Shown: positions 42,978 to 51,192 of the stretch, piece after piece
How the letters are laid out: the number at the start of each line of letters is the position of its first letter
How positions within the stretch are numbered: the stretch's first letter is position 1
Source: Bacteroidales bacterium
GTDB taxonomy: Bacteria; Bacteroidota; Bacteroidia; Bacteroidales; UBA932
Direction of reading: 5' to 3'
NCBI GenBank assembly: GCA_017554335.1
Contig: JAFZIO010000073.1
Coordinates: forward strand, 1-64,000
Length of the DNA: 64,000 nt
Translations under genes and position numbers: made by a program
The notes under the pieces: model-generated
What the model was told of the DNA's origin: nothing
The model's input: only the letters and a program-made list of their open reading frames with translations
Databases searched by the model: none

Positions 42978-43130
42978 ATGACTATTCACCACAATCCAGC
43001 CAAGGGAAGAGCGCTCTTGAAGTACAGTTCTCCCAGAATGGAGTTGTCTCCAATTGATTATGATTGTTTAATCGCCCAGTCCCTGATAGAGAACCCCGAG
43101 GACGGTGGCCAGTGGAACTGGGAGGAATAA
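42978..43130 (+). CDS. 50-aa microprotein upstream of the M64 lipoprotein
   Basis: ATG at 42978 opens a 50-codon frame ending TAA at 43128-43130, 3 bases before the next start. The peptide reads MTIHHNPAKGRALLKYSSPR then MELSPIDYDCLIAQSLIENP and EDGGQWNWEE. It has no signal peptide, is acidic at the C-terminus and ends in a Trp/Glu motif. Short peptides of the form Y-x-S-P-x-(M/V)-E ... S ... acidic-Trp tail are widespread just upstream of secreted-protein genes in Bacteroidales, with unknown function; the likeness is from memory, not a search. It may be a coupling or leader peptide for the large gene. Confidence 0.6.
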   Translation: MTIHHNPAKGRALLKYSSPRMELSPIDYDCLIAQSLIENPEDGGQWNWEE

Positions 43131-43133
43131 GCT

Positions 43134-46100
43134 ATGAAAAAAGCATTGTTTGCAGCTCTATTGCTGAGCCTGTCCGGTTGTATGATATCGGAGTTCGAAG
43201 AGAACGCAATAAGTCTGGGCCTCAACAGCCCTGTTTATACCGCCGCCTTTGATGATTCAGGCACAAAGGTTTATTCCGATACTGATTTGAAGCTACATTG
43301 GAACGCCGGAGATGAGATTAGTATCTTCAGTACTACTGGCAACCAGAGATACTCATTTGACGGACAGACCGGAGACCGGGAAGGTACATTTTCTGTTCAG
43401 GGCGATCCCGTAGGCGGCTCTGCTTTAGCCAATACTGTTGCTGTTTTCCCTTATGCTTCAGAAACTACTGTTAGCTCAGATGGCATCATTAGCTTGAATC
43501 TGCCGTCCGTCCAGGGTTACGCTGAGAACTCTTTCGGCATGGCTGACAATACTATGGTGGCGGTTGCCGAGAACAAGGATTCAGATAAGCTGTACTTCAA
43601 GAACCTGTGCGGATATATAGTAGTGCGGTTATACGGAGAAGGGGTGGTTAAGTCCATCGCTCTCACAGGCAACAACGAGGAGAAACTCTCCGGGCAGGCA
43701 ACTGTAACCGCCTCCTTCGGAGAAGCTCCCGTGCTCACAATGTCCGAGAGTGCCGGAACTTCCATCTCGCTCGATTGCGGAGAGGGTGTACCGTTGGGTG
43801 CCTCTGCGGAGGATGCAACCGAGTTCTGGTTCGTGGTGCCGCCGGTAAAGTTTACGCACGGGTTTTCGGTTACGGTAACTGACGTAAATTTAAGCACCCT
43901 CACTAAAAGGATGGGCGTTGAAAGGACAGTGCAGCGGAATGTTAAAACCTCTCTTGCCCCGGTCAAGGTCTCTCCGCTCACTATTACCTTCGATTCTTCC
44001 GACCTGGTCGTGATGCCGGTGAACGCCACAAGGGATATACATTACTCTATCGTATCTGAGTCAGACGATATCACCATTGAAGCTCATGCGTCCGGGAAAG
44101 TTGAAGCCGAAGTGGTGAATACCAATGCGAGAACCGGCTCCATAAAGGTAAAGACAGGTGATGTGATTAATGAGGCTTGCAAGGTGGTGGTGCTAGTTTC
44201 CAACGGCAGCCAGGCCATCATGCGGACGTTGAACTTCGAGGAGGAAGCGATTGAGGTTGAGGAGAATACCACGAAGGAAGTGACCGACGAAGGCGGCGAA
44301 GTGACGCTGGAATTCTTCTCCAATGTGTCTTGCCATGCTGTAATTCCGGAGGAGGCGCAAAGCTGGATTAGCGTTGCGCCGGAGACTAAGTCGATGGAGA
44401 AGCAGTCGATAGGCTTGATTCTTCAGCCAAATACTGGTGCTGCGAGAAGTGCGACAGTGAATGTCATGAGCGAAGATGGGACACTTCTTCTTCCATATTT
44501 GATTGATCAAGGGCCGAATCATGATTATCAGCTAGCGATTGAGCGAGAAGCGTTAATCGCTATATATAATGCTCTTGACGGAGACCATTGGGAGAACAAT
44601 ACTAATTGGTGTTCAGATAAACCTGTCTGGGAATGGTATGGTGTGGTAACTGGGGATAATCATTATGTAAATCATTTAAACTTAATTCAAAACTCAAAAC
44701 CAATGAAGGGGCAAATTCCTTCAGAGATTGGAAAATTGATTCACCTGAAGTCTATCAACTTCTGGTTGGAAACAAATATGGGATTACCTGAAGAGATAGG
44801 TCATTTGAAGGAAATGGAGCAATTTACATTATGGTTTTTTGACACATCAGAAGAGACTCAATTCCCGGAAGGATTATACGATTGTACGGGGCTTAAAATA
44901 CTGAATCTAACAGGAGCTGGCATCGGCGGTACTATTTCTCCCAAAATAGGACAATTAAAGAATCTTGAGCGGCTTGAATTGGGATCGAATAATATTTCTG
45001 GCCCTTTGCCAGACGAAATAGGGGAACTATCAAATCTGGAAATCCTTAACATCCGTGGATCAAAAGAAATAGGACAAATCCCGTCATCGATTGGCAATTT
45101 GAAGAAATTGAAGTCGATTCATTTAACTCATATGAGTGGGGCTATTCCTAAAGAAATTGGGGATATTCCCGGTCTTGAGGAGATTCATTTCTATAGTGAG
45201 TATCCAATAACCAGTATACCGGATGAGATTTACAACATAAAGACTTTGACATTCCTTGAATTAAGTTTCACGCAATGCCCCTATTCAATTCCAGAAACAA
45301 TTGGAAACTTGACAGAACTGGAATTCCTTACTATCAATTATGATCTTACTGGAGTAATACCTGCATCAATAGGTAATCTTAAAAAACTAAAGTATTTGAA
45401 TCTTTCGAATCCTTATTCGATGGGGAATGAGTCTTTGTCCGGTGAAATACCAGAATCAATTCAACAACTAGAATACTGGCCATATTTCTGGGCTGATGTT
45501 ATTTCTGGGCATCCAAAATTAAACACAAACAATCTAGCATTGCCAGCACCTCATATTCAAGCCAAAGATCTTGATGGTGTTATTATTGATACTGATGTTA
45601 TTTATTCAAGCAATCGACTGACAATCATCTATTCTTGGGATGAAGTATGTCCTGCCGTTCAATACCTCCATCCGATTCTAAAGGAAGCATTTGCGAAATA
45701 TAACGACGCTGGTCTGGAAATAATAGGTTATAATGGTGGGCAATACGAAGACTATATTCAAACTCTTGTAGAAAGATTTGATGTACCATGGAGAAATTTC
45801 AGTGGTCCGCATTACCCATTCGCCAATGGACAGACAATGTGCCCGGGTTTTATAACCGGACTTGCATTAGCGATAGATTCTTCGGGAACAATTGTTTATA
45901 ATACACTAACCGGCAGTTTTAAAGGTCTTGAGGACTACATTGAAACAGTTTTTGGTAATCCTGATTGGTATATATCCTCCGATTATTCCGCCGATGGCAC
46001 CGCAACGACACTCCAACAATCTACCGCCGGCTCCGGCATCGACCTAATTCTTATGGGTGATGCGTTCTCAGATCGGCAAATTGCAGACGGAACATACGGC

Positions 46101-47003
46101 AACGTCATGCTAAAGGCCATGAACGGTTTCTTCTCCGAAGAACCGTACAAGTCCATGAAAGACCGATTCAACGTGTACACAGTGAATGTCGTATCTGCAA
46201 CCGAGGGCTATGAGCACGCCGAACAGGCGCTCAGCACCGGACACGGCGACGGAACATACGTCTATGGTAATGACTCCAAGGTTATCGAGTATGCCAAGAA
46301 GGCCGTCGGCGAAGACAGCCTGGATGATGCTCTCATCATCGTAATGATGAACGAAGACGCATGTGCCGGCACCTGCTTCATGTACAACCCGCCGTCCGGC
46401 AACTACGGCCGGGGCCTTTCCATCGCATACTTCCCCACCAGTAGCGACACCGACACCTTCAACGGCCTGGTGTCCCACGAGGCAGGTGGCCACGGCTTCG
46501 CCAAACTCGCCGATGAATATGCTTACGAGAGCATGGGCGCCATATCGGCAGATGCTATTGCGAGCACTAAGGTCAACGAACCGTACGGTTGGTGGAAGAA
46601 CGTGGACTTCACCTCCGACCCGGCACAGGTGAAATGGTCGCAGTTCCTCAGCGACCCTCGCTATGCGAACGAAGGCCTCGGCTGCTACGAAGGCGGCCTT
46701 ACTTACTGGACCGGCGTCTGGCGGCCCACCGAGAATAGCATCATGCGCTACAACACCGGCGGGTTCAACGCCCCCAGCCGCTACGCCATCTGGTACCGTA
46801 TCGGTAAACTGGCCTATGGTCAAAGCTGGGAAGGGAGCTACGAAGATTTCGTTGCCTACGATCAGGTGAATCGTACCCCTGCGGCCGTTCAACGCCGCCA
46901 CGAGCAGGCTCGACGTCAGCGGCTCTCCAAACCGATGCCGCCGCTCGCTCCGCCGGTAGTTATCAATCATAGCTGGAGGGAAGAACTCTCAAAGGCCAAA
47001 TAG
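43134..47003 (+). CDS. Chimeric surface lipoprotein: fimbrillin-like, BACON, LRR, thioredoxin-like and M64 peptidase domains
   Basis: A 1289-residue lipoprotein (LSGC, Cys16). Domain order: fimbrillin-like N-terminus (about 30-290; WNAGDEISIFSTTG, LCGYIVVRLYGEGVVKSIAL); a beta domain; BACON-like domain (about 375-465); leucine-rich repeats with a plant-type cap (REALIAIYNALDGDHWENNT) and GxIPxxIGxLxxL units (about 470-800); a thioredoxin-like fold without a CxxC (about 815-945); and an M64-type metallopeptidase (about 955-1270) with VSHEAGGHGFAKLADEY. The zinc ligands would be His1115 and His1120, spaced HExxxH. The LRR/thioredoxin stretch (about 44.5-46.0 kb) is visibly AT-richer than both flanks, suggesting module transfer. 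M64 enzymes include IgA-cleaving proteases; the target here is unknown. Confidence 0.8.
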   Translation: MKKALFAALLLSLSGCMISEFEENAISLGLNSPVYTAAFDDSGTKVYSDTDLKLHWNAGDEISIFSTTGNQRYSFDGQTGDREGTFSVQGDPVGGSALANTVAVFPYASETTVSSDGIISLNLPSVQGYAENSFGMADNTMVAVAENKDSDKLYFKNLCGYIVVRLYGEGVVKSIALTGNNEEKLSGQATVTASFGEAPVLTMSESAGTSISLDCGEGVPLGASAEDATEFWFVVPPVKFTHGFSVTVTDVNLSTLTKRMGVERTVQRNVKTSLAPVKVSPLTITFDSSDLVVMPVNATRDIHYSIVSESDDITIEAHASGKVEAEVVNTNARTGSIKVKTGDVINEACKVVVLVSNGSQAIMRTLNFEEEAIEVEENTTKEVTDEGGEVTLEFFSNVSCHAVIPEEAQSWISVAPETKSMEKQSIGLILQPNTGAARSATVNVMSEDGTLLLPYLIDQGPNHDYQLAIEREALIAIYNALDGDHWENNTNWCSDKPVWEWYGVVTGDNHYVNHLNLIQNSKPMKGQIPSEIGKLIHLKSINFWLETNMGLPEEIGHLKEMEQFTLWFFDTSEETQFPEGLYDCTGLKILNLTGAGIGGTISPKIGQLKNLERLELGSNNISGPLPDEIGELSNLEILNIRGSKEIGQIPSSIGNLKKLKSIHLTHMSGAIPKEIGDIPGLEEIHFYSEYPITSIPDEIYNIKTLTFLELSFTQCPYSIPETIGNLTELEFLTINYDLTGVIPASIGNLKKLKYLNLSNPYSMGNESLSGEIPESIQQLEYWPYFWADVISGHPKLNTNNLALPAPHIQAKDLDGVIIDTDVIYSSNRLTIIYSWDEVCPAVQYLHPILKEAFAKYNDAGLEIIGYNGGQYEDYIQTLVERFDVPWRNFSGPHYPFANGQTMCPGFITGLALAIDSSGTIVYNTLTGSFKGLEDYIETVFGNPDWYISSDYSADGTATTLQQSTAGSGIDLILMGDAFSDRQIADGTYGNVMLKAMNGFFSEEPYKSMKDRFNVYTVNVVSATEGYEHAEQALSTGHGDGTYVYGNDSKVIEYAKKAVGEDSLDDALIIVMMNEDACAGTCFMYNPPSGNYGRGLSIAYFPTSSDTDTFNGLVSHEAGGHGFAKLADEYAYESMGAISADAIASTKVNEPYGWWKNVDFTSDPAQVKWSQFLSDPRYANEGLGCYEGGLTYWTGVWRPTENSIMRYNTGGFNAPSRYAIWYRIGKLAYGQSWEGSYEDFVAYDQVNRTPAAVQRRHEQARRQRLSKPMPPLAPPVVINHSWREELSKAK

Positions 47004-47093
47004 ACGTGGCGGTGGCGCAGGTCTTGCCATTCTTGGCGCAGGTCCGAAGAAATTAGGGAGTCCTGCGCCGCGAAAACGAGTTCAACGCTATTC

Positions 47094-47136
47094 CAGTGGC
47101 GCAGGTGTCCCGGGTAAAATCGGACCTGCGCCACTG
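47094..47136 (+). repeat. 13-bp inverted repeat and GGCGCAGG cluster between M64 gene and ftsY
   Basis: CAGTGGCGCAGGT (47094-47106) is the exact complement of ACCTGCGCCACTG (47124-47136) around a 17-base loop. The core GGCGCAGG also occurs upstream at about 47011-47021 and 47034-47042, and its complement at about 47062-47068. It may act as a bidirectional terminator-like hairpin or be a further dispersed repeat marking the right edge of the inserted block. Confidence 0.6.
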
Positions 47137-47181
47137 TAGTGCATCATAATAATACTGACATAGGCTCCGTTACCACATAGT

Positions 47182-47213
47182 TTTGCTAATCTTCTAAAAA
47201 AAAAGTACATTTG
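47182..47213 (+). promoter_or_regulatory. Full consensus promoter for ftsY
   Basis: TTTG (47182-47185), 20-bp spacer, TACATTTG (47206-47213). The ATG at 47220 is only 6 bases further, so the transcript would be leaderless or nearly so. In relatives ftsY is read from the upstream ribosomal operon; this promoter could replace that link after the insertion. Confidence 0.65.
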
Positions 47214-47219
47214 TGAGTT

Positions 47220-48101
47220 ATGGCATTCAGTTTCTTTCAGAAGATAGGCAGGGCCATTGCCGGGCGCTCCAGGGTGGATGATGACACTCTGGATGCAATA
47301 GAGGAGGCCCTGGTGGAGTCCGACATGGGCGTGGATACGACCCTCAAGGTTATTGACAATCTGGAGGAGCGTGTAGACCGCGACAAGTATATGAGCCAGG
47401 ATGAACTCCGCGGCATGCTGCGCGAGGAAATCTCGGCCCTGATTCCGGACACCAAAGAAGGCCCCGAGCTGAAGGGCCACCCCCATATCATACTGGTGGT
47501 CGGCGTGAACGGGGTGGGGAAGACCACTACCATAGGCAAGCTGGCCAATTACTGGCGCAAGCAGGGCAAGAAGGTGCTCCTGGGCGCCGCCGATACCTTC
47601 CGTGCCGCAGCCGTCGACCAGCTGGACATCTGGGCGGAACGCGCCGGCGTGGAAATTGTTAAGCAGCAGATGGGCTCCGACCCCGCTGCCGTAGCCTACG
47701 ACACGGCCAAGGCTGCAATAGCCAGGGATGCCGACGTGGTGCTCATAGATACCGCAGGCCGCCTGCACAACCGTGTAGACCTCATGAACGAGCTGACCAA
47801 GATACGCAACTCAGTCCGCAAGGTGGTGCCCGACGGCCCCCATGAGGTACTGCTGGTGCTGGATGCAAGCACCGGGCAGAACGCCTTTGCCCAGGCCAAG
47901 GAATTCGCCCGCGCAACGGACATCACCGGCCTGGTGGTCACCAAGCTGGACGGCACTGCCAAAGGTGGCGTCGTGGTGGGCGTAAGCGACCAGTTCGGAA
48001 TACCCGTACGCTACATCGGAGTAGGAGAAAAAATAGACGACATAAAGCCGTTCGACAAGGAATCCTTCGTCGCGGCGCTTTTTAATCCCGAAGAGATATG
48101 A
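47220..48101 (+). CDS. ftsY: Signal recognition particle receptor FtsY
   Basis: A 293-residue SRP GTPase that docks SRP-ribosome complexes at the membrane. The NG domain is complete: N-domain helices ([20 protein letters not shown]), G1 [38 protein letters not shown] and [10 protein letters not shown]. The acidic A domain is absent, as is normal in Bacteroidota. It overlaps pheT by 4 bases (ATGA). It has been separated from its usual neighbour DUF4295 by the 42.3-47.2 kb block. Confidence 0.95.
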   Translation: MAFSFFQKIGRAIAGRSRVDDDTLDAIEEALVESDMGVDTTLKVIDNLEERVDRDKYMSQDELRGMLREEISALIPDTKEGPELKGHPHIILVVGVNGVGKTTTIGKLANYWRKQGKKVLLGAADTFRAAAVDQLDIWAERAGVEIVKQQMGSDPAAVAYDTAKAAIARDADVVLIDTAGRLHNRVDLMNELTKIRNSVRKVVPDGPHEVLLVLDASTGQNAFAQAKEFARATDITGLVVTKLDGTAKGGVVVGVSDQFGIPVRYIGVGEKIDDIKPFDKESFVAALFNPEEI

Positions 48102-50542
48102 AACTCAGTTACAGTTGGTTAAAGGACTATTTGAAGTGTGATCTCACCCCCGCCCAGGTGGCGGAGGCCATGACTTCCATCGGTATAGAGGTGGACGGCG
48201 TGGAAGAGAGCGAAGAGATACCCGGCGGTCTGGCCGGAGTGGTGGTGGCCGAGGTGCTTACCTGCGAGCCCCATCCCGACAGCGACCACCTGCACGTCAC
48301 GACCGTCAATACCGGTTCCGGCGAGCCCGTTACGGTGGTTTGCGGCGCCCCCAACGTTGCTGCGGGACAGAAGGTCCTGCTGGCACAGATAGGCACCGTG
48401 CTGCCCGGAGACTTCAAGATCAAGAAGTCCAAGATACGCGGAATAGAGTCCTTCGGCATGATCTGCGCCGAGGACGAGCTGGGCATTGGCGCCAGTCACG
48501 ACGGCATCATGGTGCTGCCCGCGGACGCGGTTCCCGGCACCCCCGCCAAGGAGTTCCTGCACCTCAAGACCGAGGCCGTCATAGAATACGAAATCACCGC
48601 CAACCGCGTTGATGCCGCCTCCCACTGGGGCGTGGCCCGCGATCTCTACGCCTGGTGTGTTTTGAATAACGTTCCCTGCGAGCTGCAGCTGCCGGATGCT
48701 CCTGTCATCCTGAGCGCCAGCGAAGGATCTTCAATCCCCGTGGAAGTACTGGATACCGACGGAGCTCCCCGCTACTGTGGCGTCACCATCCGCGGCCTCA
48801 AGGTCGGCCCGTCCCCCGAGTGGCTCCAGAAACGCCTCCTCAGCATCGGCAGCCACCCCATCAACAACATCGTAGACATCAGCAACTTCATACTGTTCGA
48901 GCTGGGTCAGCCCCTGCATACCTTCGACGCCGGCAAGATACGTGGCGGCAAGGTTATCGTACGCCGTGCAGGCGAGGGCGAGCCCATCAAGACACTCGAC
49001 GGCATCGAGCGTAAGCTGCACGCCTCCGACATGGTAATAGCCGATACAGTCGGCCCCATGTGCATCGCGGGCGTCTTCGGCGGAGAAGACAGCGGCGTCA
49101 CCGACGGCACCGTGGACGTGTTCGTAGAGAGCGCCTACTTCGATCCCGCTTCCGTGCGCAAGACCTCCAAGAGCCAGGGCCTGCAGACCGACGCCTCCTT
49201 CCGCTTCGAGCGCGGAGCCGACCCTTTCATGCAGCCGTACGCCCTCAGGCGTGCCGTGCAGCTCATTCAGGAGTGTGCCGGCGGAACCGTATGCGGTGGG
49301 GCCGTGGACATCTGCCCCAAGGCTCCCGAGCGCAAGCGCATCGAGCTGGACTACAACCGCATACGCGGCTTCGTGGGCAAGGATATAGAGGACTCCGTCA
49401 TCGAATGCATCCTGAAGTCGCTCAACTATGAGTTCGAAAGCAGGACTGCCGGCGGCGCAACGGTGCTCGCCCCTTCGTACATGGTAGACGTGTACCGCGA
49501 GTGCGACGTGGTGGAGGAGATACTCCGCATCTACGGCTACAACAACGTGGACCTGCCGGCCCGCATGAAGATGTCCGTGGCTCCCACGCCCGACCCGGAT
49601 CCGGAGGCCCTCCGCAACCATATCTCCAACTTCCTGGCCGCCAACGGCTTCACGGAGATAATGAACAACTCCCTTACCAAGAAGGACTACTACACGCAGC
49701 TGAAGACCTACCCGGCCGAGGCGTGCGTCGAAATAGTGAACCCCCTCAGCCAGGACCTTAACGTCATGCGCCAGAGCCTGCTGCCCGGCGCCCTGGAGGT
49801 GGTGGCCTACAACTTCAACCGTCAGCTCGGATACCTCAAGATGTTCGAGTACGGAAACGTCTACCGCAAGCTCGAGGGACGCGACGCCACCAAGCTGGAG
49901 GCGTACGAGGAGCACAGCTGCTTCTGCCTCACGCTCGCCGGCACGCCGGAGAAGTCTTGGAAGGCCGCTCCCGTCAAGAGCGACTACTTCCAGCTGAAGG
50001 GCTACGTGGAGCTGCTGCTGAAGCGTTACGGCGCCGACCTCTACCAGATGTGGGCCGAGCCTGCACCCGCCGACCTCTTCTCCGACGGCGTATGCTACAA
50101 GGTGCCCGGAAAGGGGCGCCTGCTCGTCAGCATGGGTATAGTGAATCCGGCCCTCTGCAGGCGCTTCGGCATCAAGCAGCAGGTGGTGGCCGCCGAGGTA
50201 TCCTGGCCTGCGCTGTTGGAACTCGTAACCCGTAACAAGGTGGCTTTCAAGGAACTGCCCAAGTTCCCCGAGGTGCGCCGCGACCTGGCACTGCTGCTCG
50301 ACGAGAGCGTCAGTTACGCCGACCTGCGCGCCGCCGCATTCAAGCAGGCGAAGAAGCTCCTGCGCCAGGTGGGCCTGTTCGACGTGTACCGCGGCGACAA
50401 GATTCCCGCCGGCAAGAAGCAGTACGCCCTCAGCTTCGTCATCCGCGACGAGGAGAAGACCCTCACCGATCAGGATACCGAACGTCTGATGGACAGGCTG
50501 CTGCAGATGTTCAAGAACGACTTCGGCGCAGAACTCAGATAA
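48098..50542 (+). CDS. pheT: Phenylalanine-tRNA ligase beta subunit
   Basis: An 814-residue PheRS beta chain. Domains: N-terminal fold ([20 protein letters not shown]), EMAP-like tRNA-binding domain (about 40-155; HPDSDHLHVTTVNTG), B3/4 editing domain with RYCGVTIRGLKVGPSPEWLQ, B5 domain, catalytic-like core (GADPFMQPYALRRA; NPLSQDLNVMRQSLLPGALE) and FDX-ACB anticodon domain at the end (KFPEVRRDLALLLDE). At about residues 202-212 a copy of the dispersed 27-bp repeat is translated as PVILSASEGSS in a variable loop, with no frame damage. pheS is not in the window. Confidence 0.95.
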   Translation: MKLSYSWLKDYLKCDLTPAQVAEAMTSIGIEVDGVEESEEIPGGLAGVVVAEVLTCEPHPDSDHLHVTTVNTGSGEPVTVVCGAPNVAAGQKVLLAQIGTVLPGDFKIKKSKIRGIESFGMICAEDELGIGASHDGIMVLPADAVPGTPAKEFLHLKTEAVIEYEITANRVDAASHWGVARDLYAWCVLNNVPCELQLPDAPVILSASEGSSIPVEVLDTDGAPRYCGVTIRGLKVGPSPEWLQKRLLSIGSHPINNIVDISNFILFELGQPLHTFDAGKIRGGKVIVRRAGEGEPIKTLDGIERKLHASDMVIADTVGPMCIAGVFGGEDSGVTDGTVDVFVESAYFDPASVRKTSKSQGLQTDASFRFERGADPFMQPYALRRAVQLIQECAGGTVCGGAVDICPKAPERKRIELDYNRIRGFVGKDIEDSVIECILKSLNYEFESRTAGGATVLAPSYMVDVYRECDVVEEILRIYGYNNVDLPARMKMSVAPTPDPDPEALRNHISNFLAANGFTEIMNNSLTKKDYYTQLKTYPAEACVEIVNPLSQDLNVMRQSLLPGALEVVAYNFNRQLGYLKMFEYGNVYRKLEGRDATKLEAYEEHSCFCLTLAGTPEKSWKAAPVKSDYFQLKGYVELLLKRYGADLYQMWAEPAPADLFSDGVCYKVPGKGRLLVSMGIVNPALCRRFGIKQQVVAAEVSWPALLELVTRNKVAFKELPKFPEVRRDLALLLDESVSYADLRAAAFKQAKKLLRQVGLFDVYRGDKIPAGKKQYALSFVIRDEEKTLTDQDTERLMDRLLQMFKNDFGAELR
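48703..48730 (+). repeat. Dispersed repeat copy inside pheT
   Basis: Begins TGTCATCCTGAGCG and ends AGCGAAGGATCT. It matches the uvrA unit except for a one-base insertion plus a nearby change (GCGCCAGC instead of GCGAAGC). Coding frame is kept. It lies at the boundary between the tRNA-binding and B3/4 domains, where length varies in the family. Confidence 0.75.
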
Positions 50543-51165
50543 TGTCTCCCGTCCGTCATATCCTTCCGGCCGTTCTGCTGGTCTGCCTGCTGGCTTCGTG
50601 CAGCGGGAAGCCACGCATTATCCCCAGGAACGAGATGACGGACATATATGCGGAGATGTTCCTGGCCGACCAGTGGCTGGCAGACCATCCCTCCGAGCGC
50701 AAGAGAGTTGACACGATGCTGTTCTACGACCCTATTTTCGAGCGCTACGGCTATACCTTCGAGGATTACGACGCTTCGGTAAAGCACTACCTGAAGGACC
50801 CCGAGCGCTATTCCAGGATATTCAGGGATGCCTCAGCCAAACTTAAGAAGGGGAGGGAAAAGTACCTGGCCCAGATGAAACGGCTGGAAGAAGTACGGGA
50901 GTTCAATTCCGCCATCAAAGGTTACTCCAGCTCTGATTTTGAGAAGGATACTTTGTTGTGGCGCAGCGCCTACAAGGACTCCTTGCGGCACATGGCGATT
51001 ATACAGGACTCCATAATCAGGGATTCTATTATACGGGATTCAATAATCCGTGATTCCATTGTCCGCGACTCCCTGGTGCGTGATTCCCTAAGGCTGGAAA
51101 AAGAAAAACCTCTGAGGAAGAAGAAACTGCAGAAGCGTCTGGACGCTGAACCGGTATTAACATAA
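50542..51165 (+). CDS. DUF4296 lipoprotein with DSIIR tandem repeats
   Basis: The 207-residue lipoprotein (LLASC, Cys20) carries the Bacteroidota DUF4296 domain at about 25-115 (IIPRNEMTDIYAEMFLADQW; DASVKHYLKDPERYSRI). The C-terminal part contains six near-identical 5-residue units DSIIR/DSIVR/DSLVR, coded by a 15-bp tandem repeat at 51007-51093, followed by a basic tail. The repeat should form a charged helix. Function unknown. The start codon overlaps the pheT stop (TAATG). Confidence 0.8.
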   Translation: MSPVRHILPAVLLVCLLASCSGKPRIIPRNEMTDIYAEMFLADQWLADHPSERKRVDTMLFYDPIFERYGYTFEDYDASVKHYLKDPERYSRIFRDASAKLKKGREKYLAQMKRLEEVREFNSAIKGYSSSDFEKDTLLWRSAYKDSLRHMAIIQDSIIRDSIIRDSIIRDSIVRDSLVRDSLRLEKEKPLRKKKLQKRLDAEPVLT

Positions 51166-51192
51166 ACATAATAACCAATTAATATTACCTTT

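Noticed and set aside
48731-50614. A 627-codon open frame opposite pheT
   Set aside because: pheT is complete and conserved on the plus strand; the opposite frame is biased noise.
51007-51093. CRISPR-like array
   Set aside because: The 15-bp units are contiguous with no spacers and keep the coding frame; it is a protein repeat. No CRISPR or cas gene was seen elsewhere.
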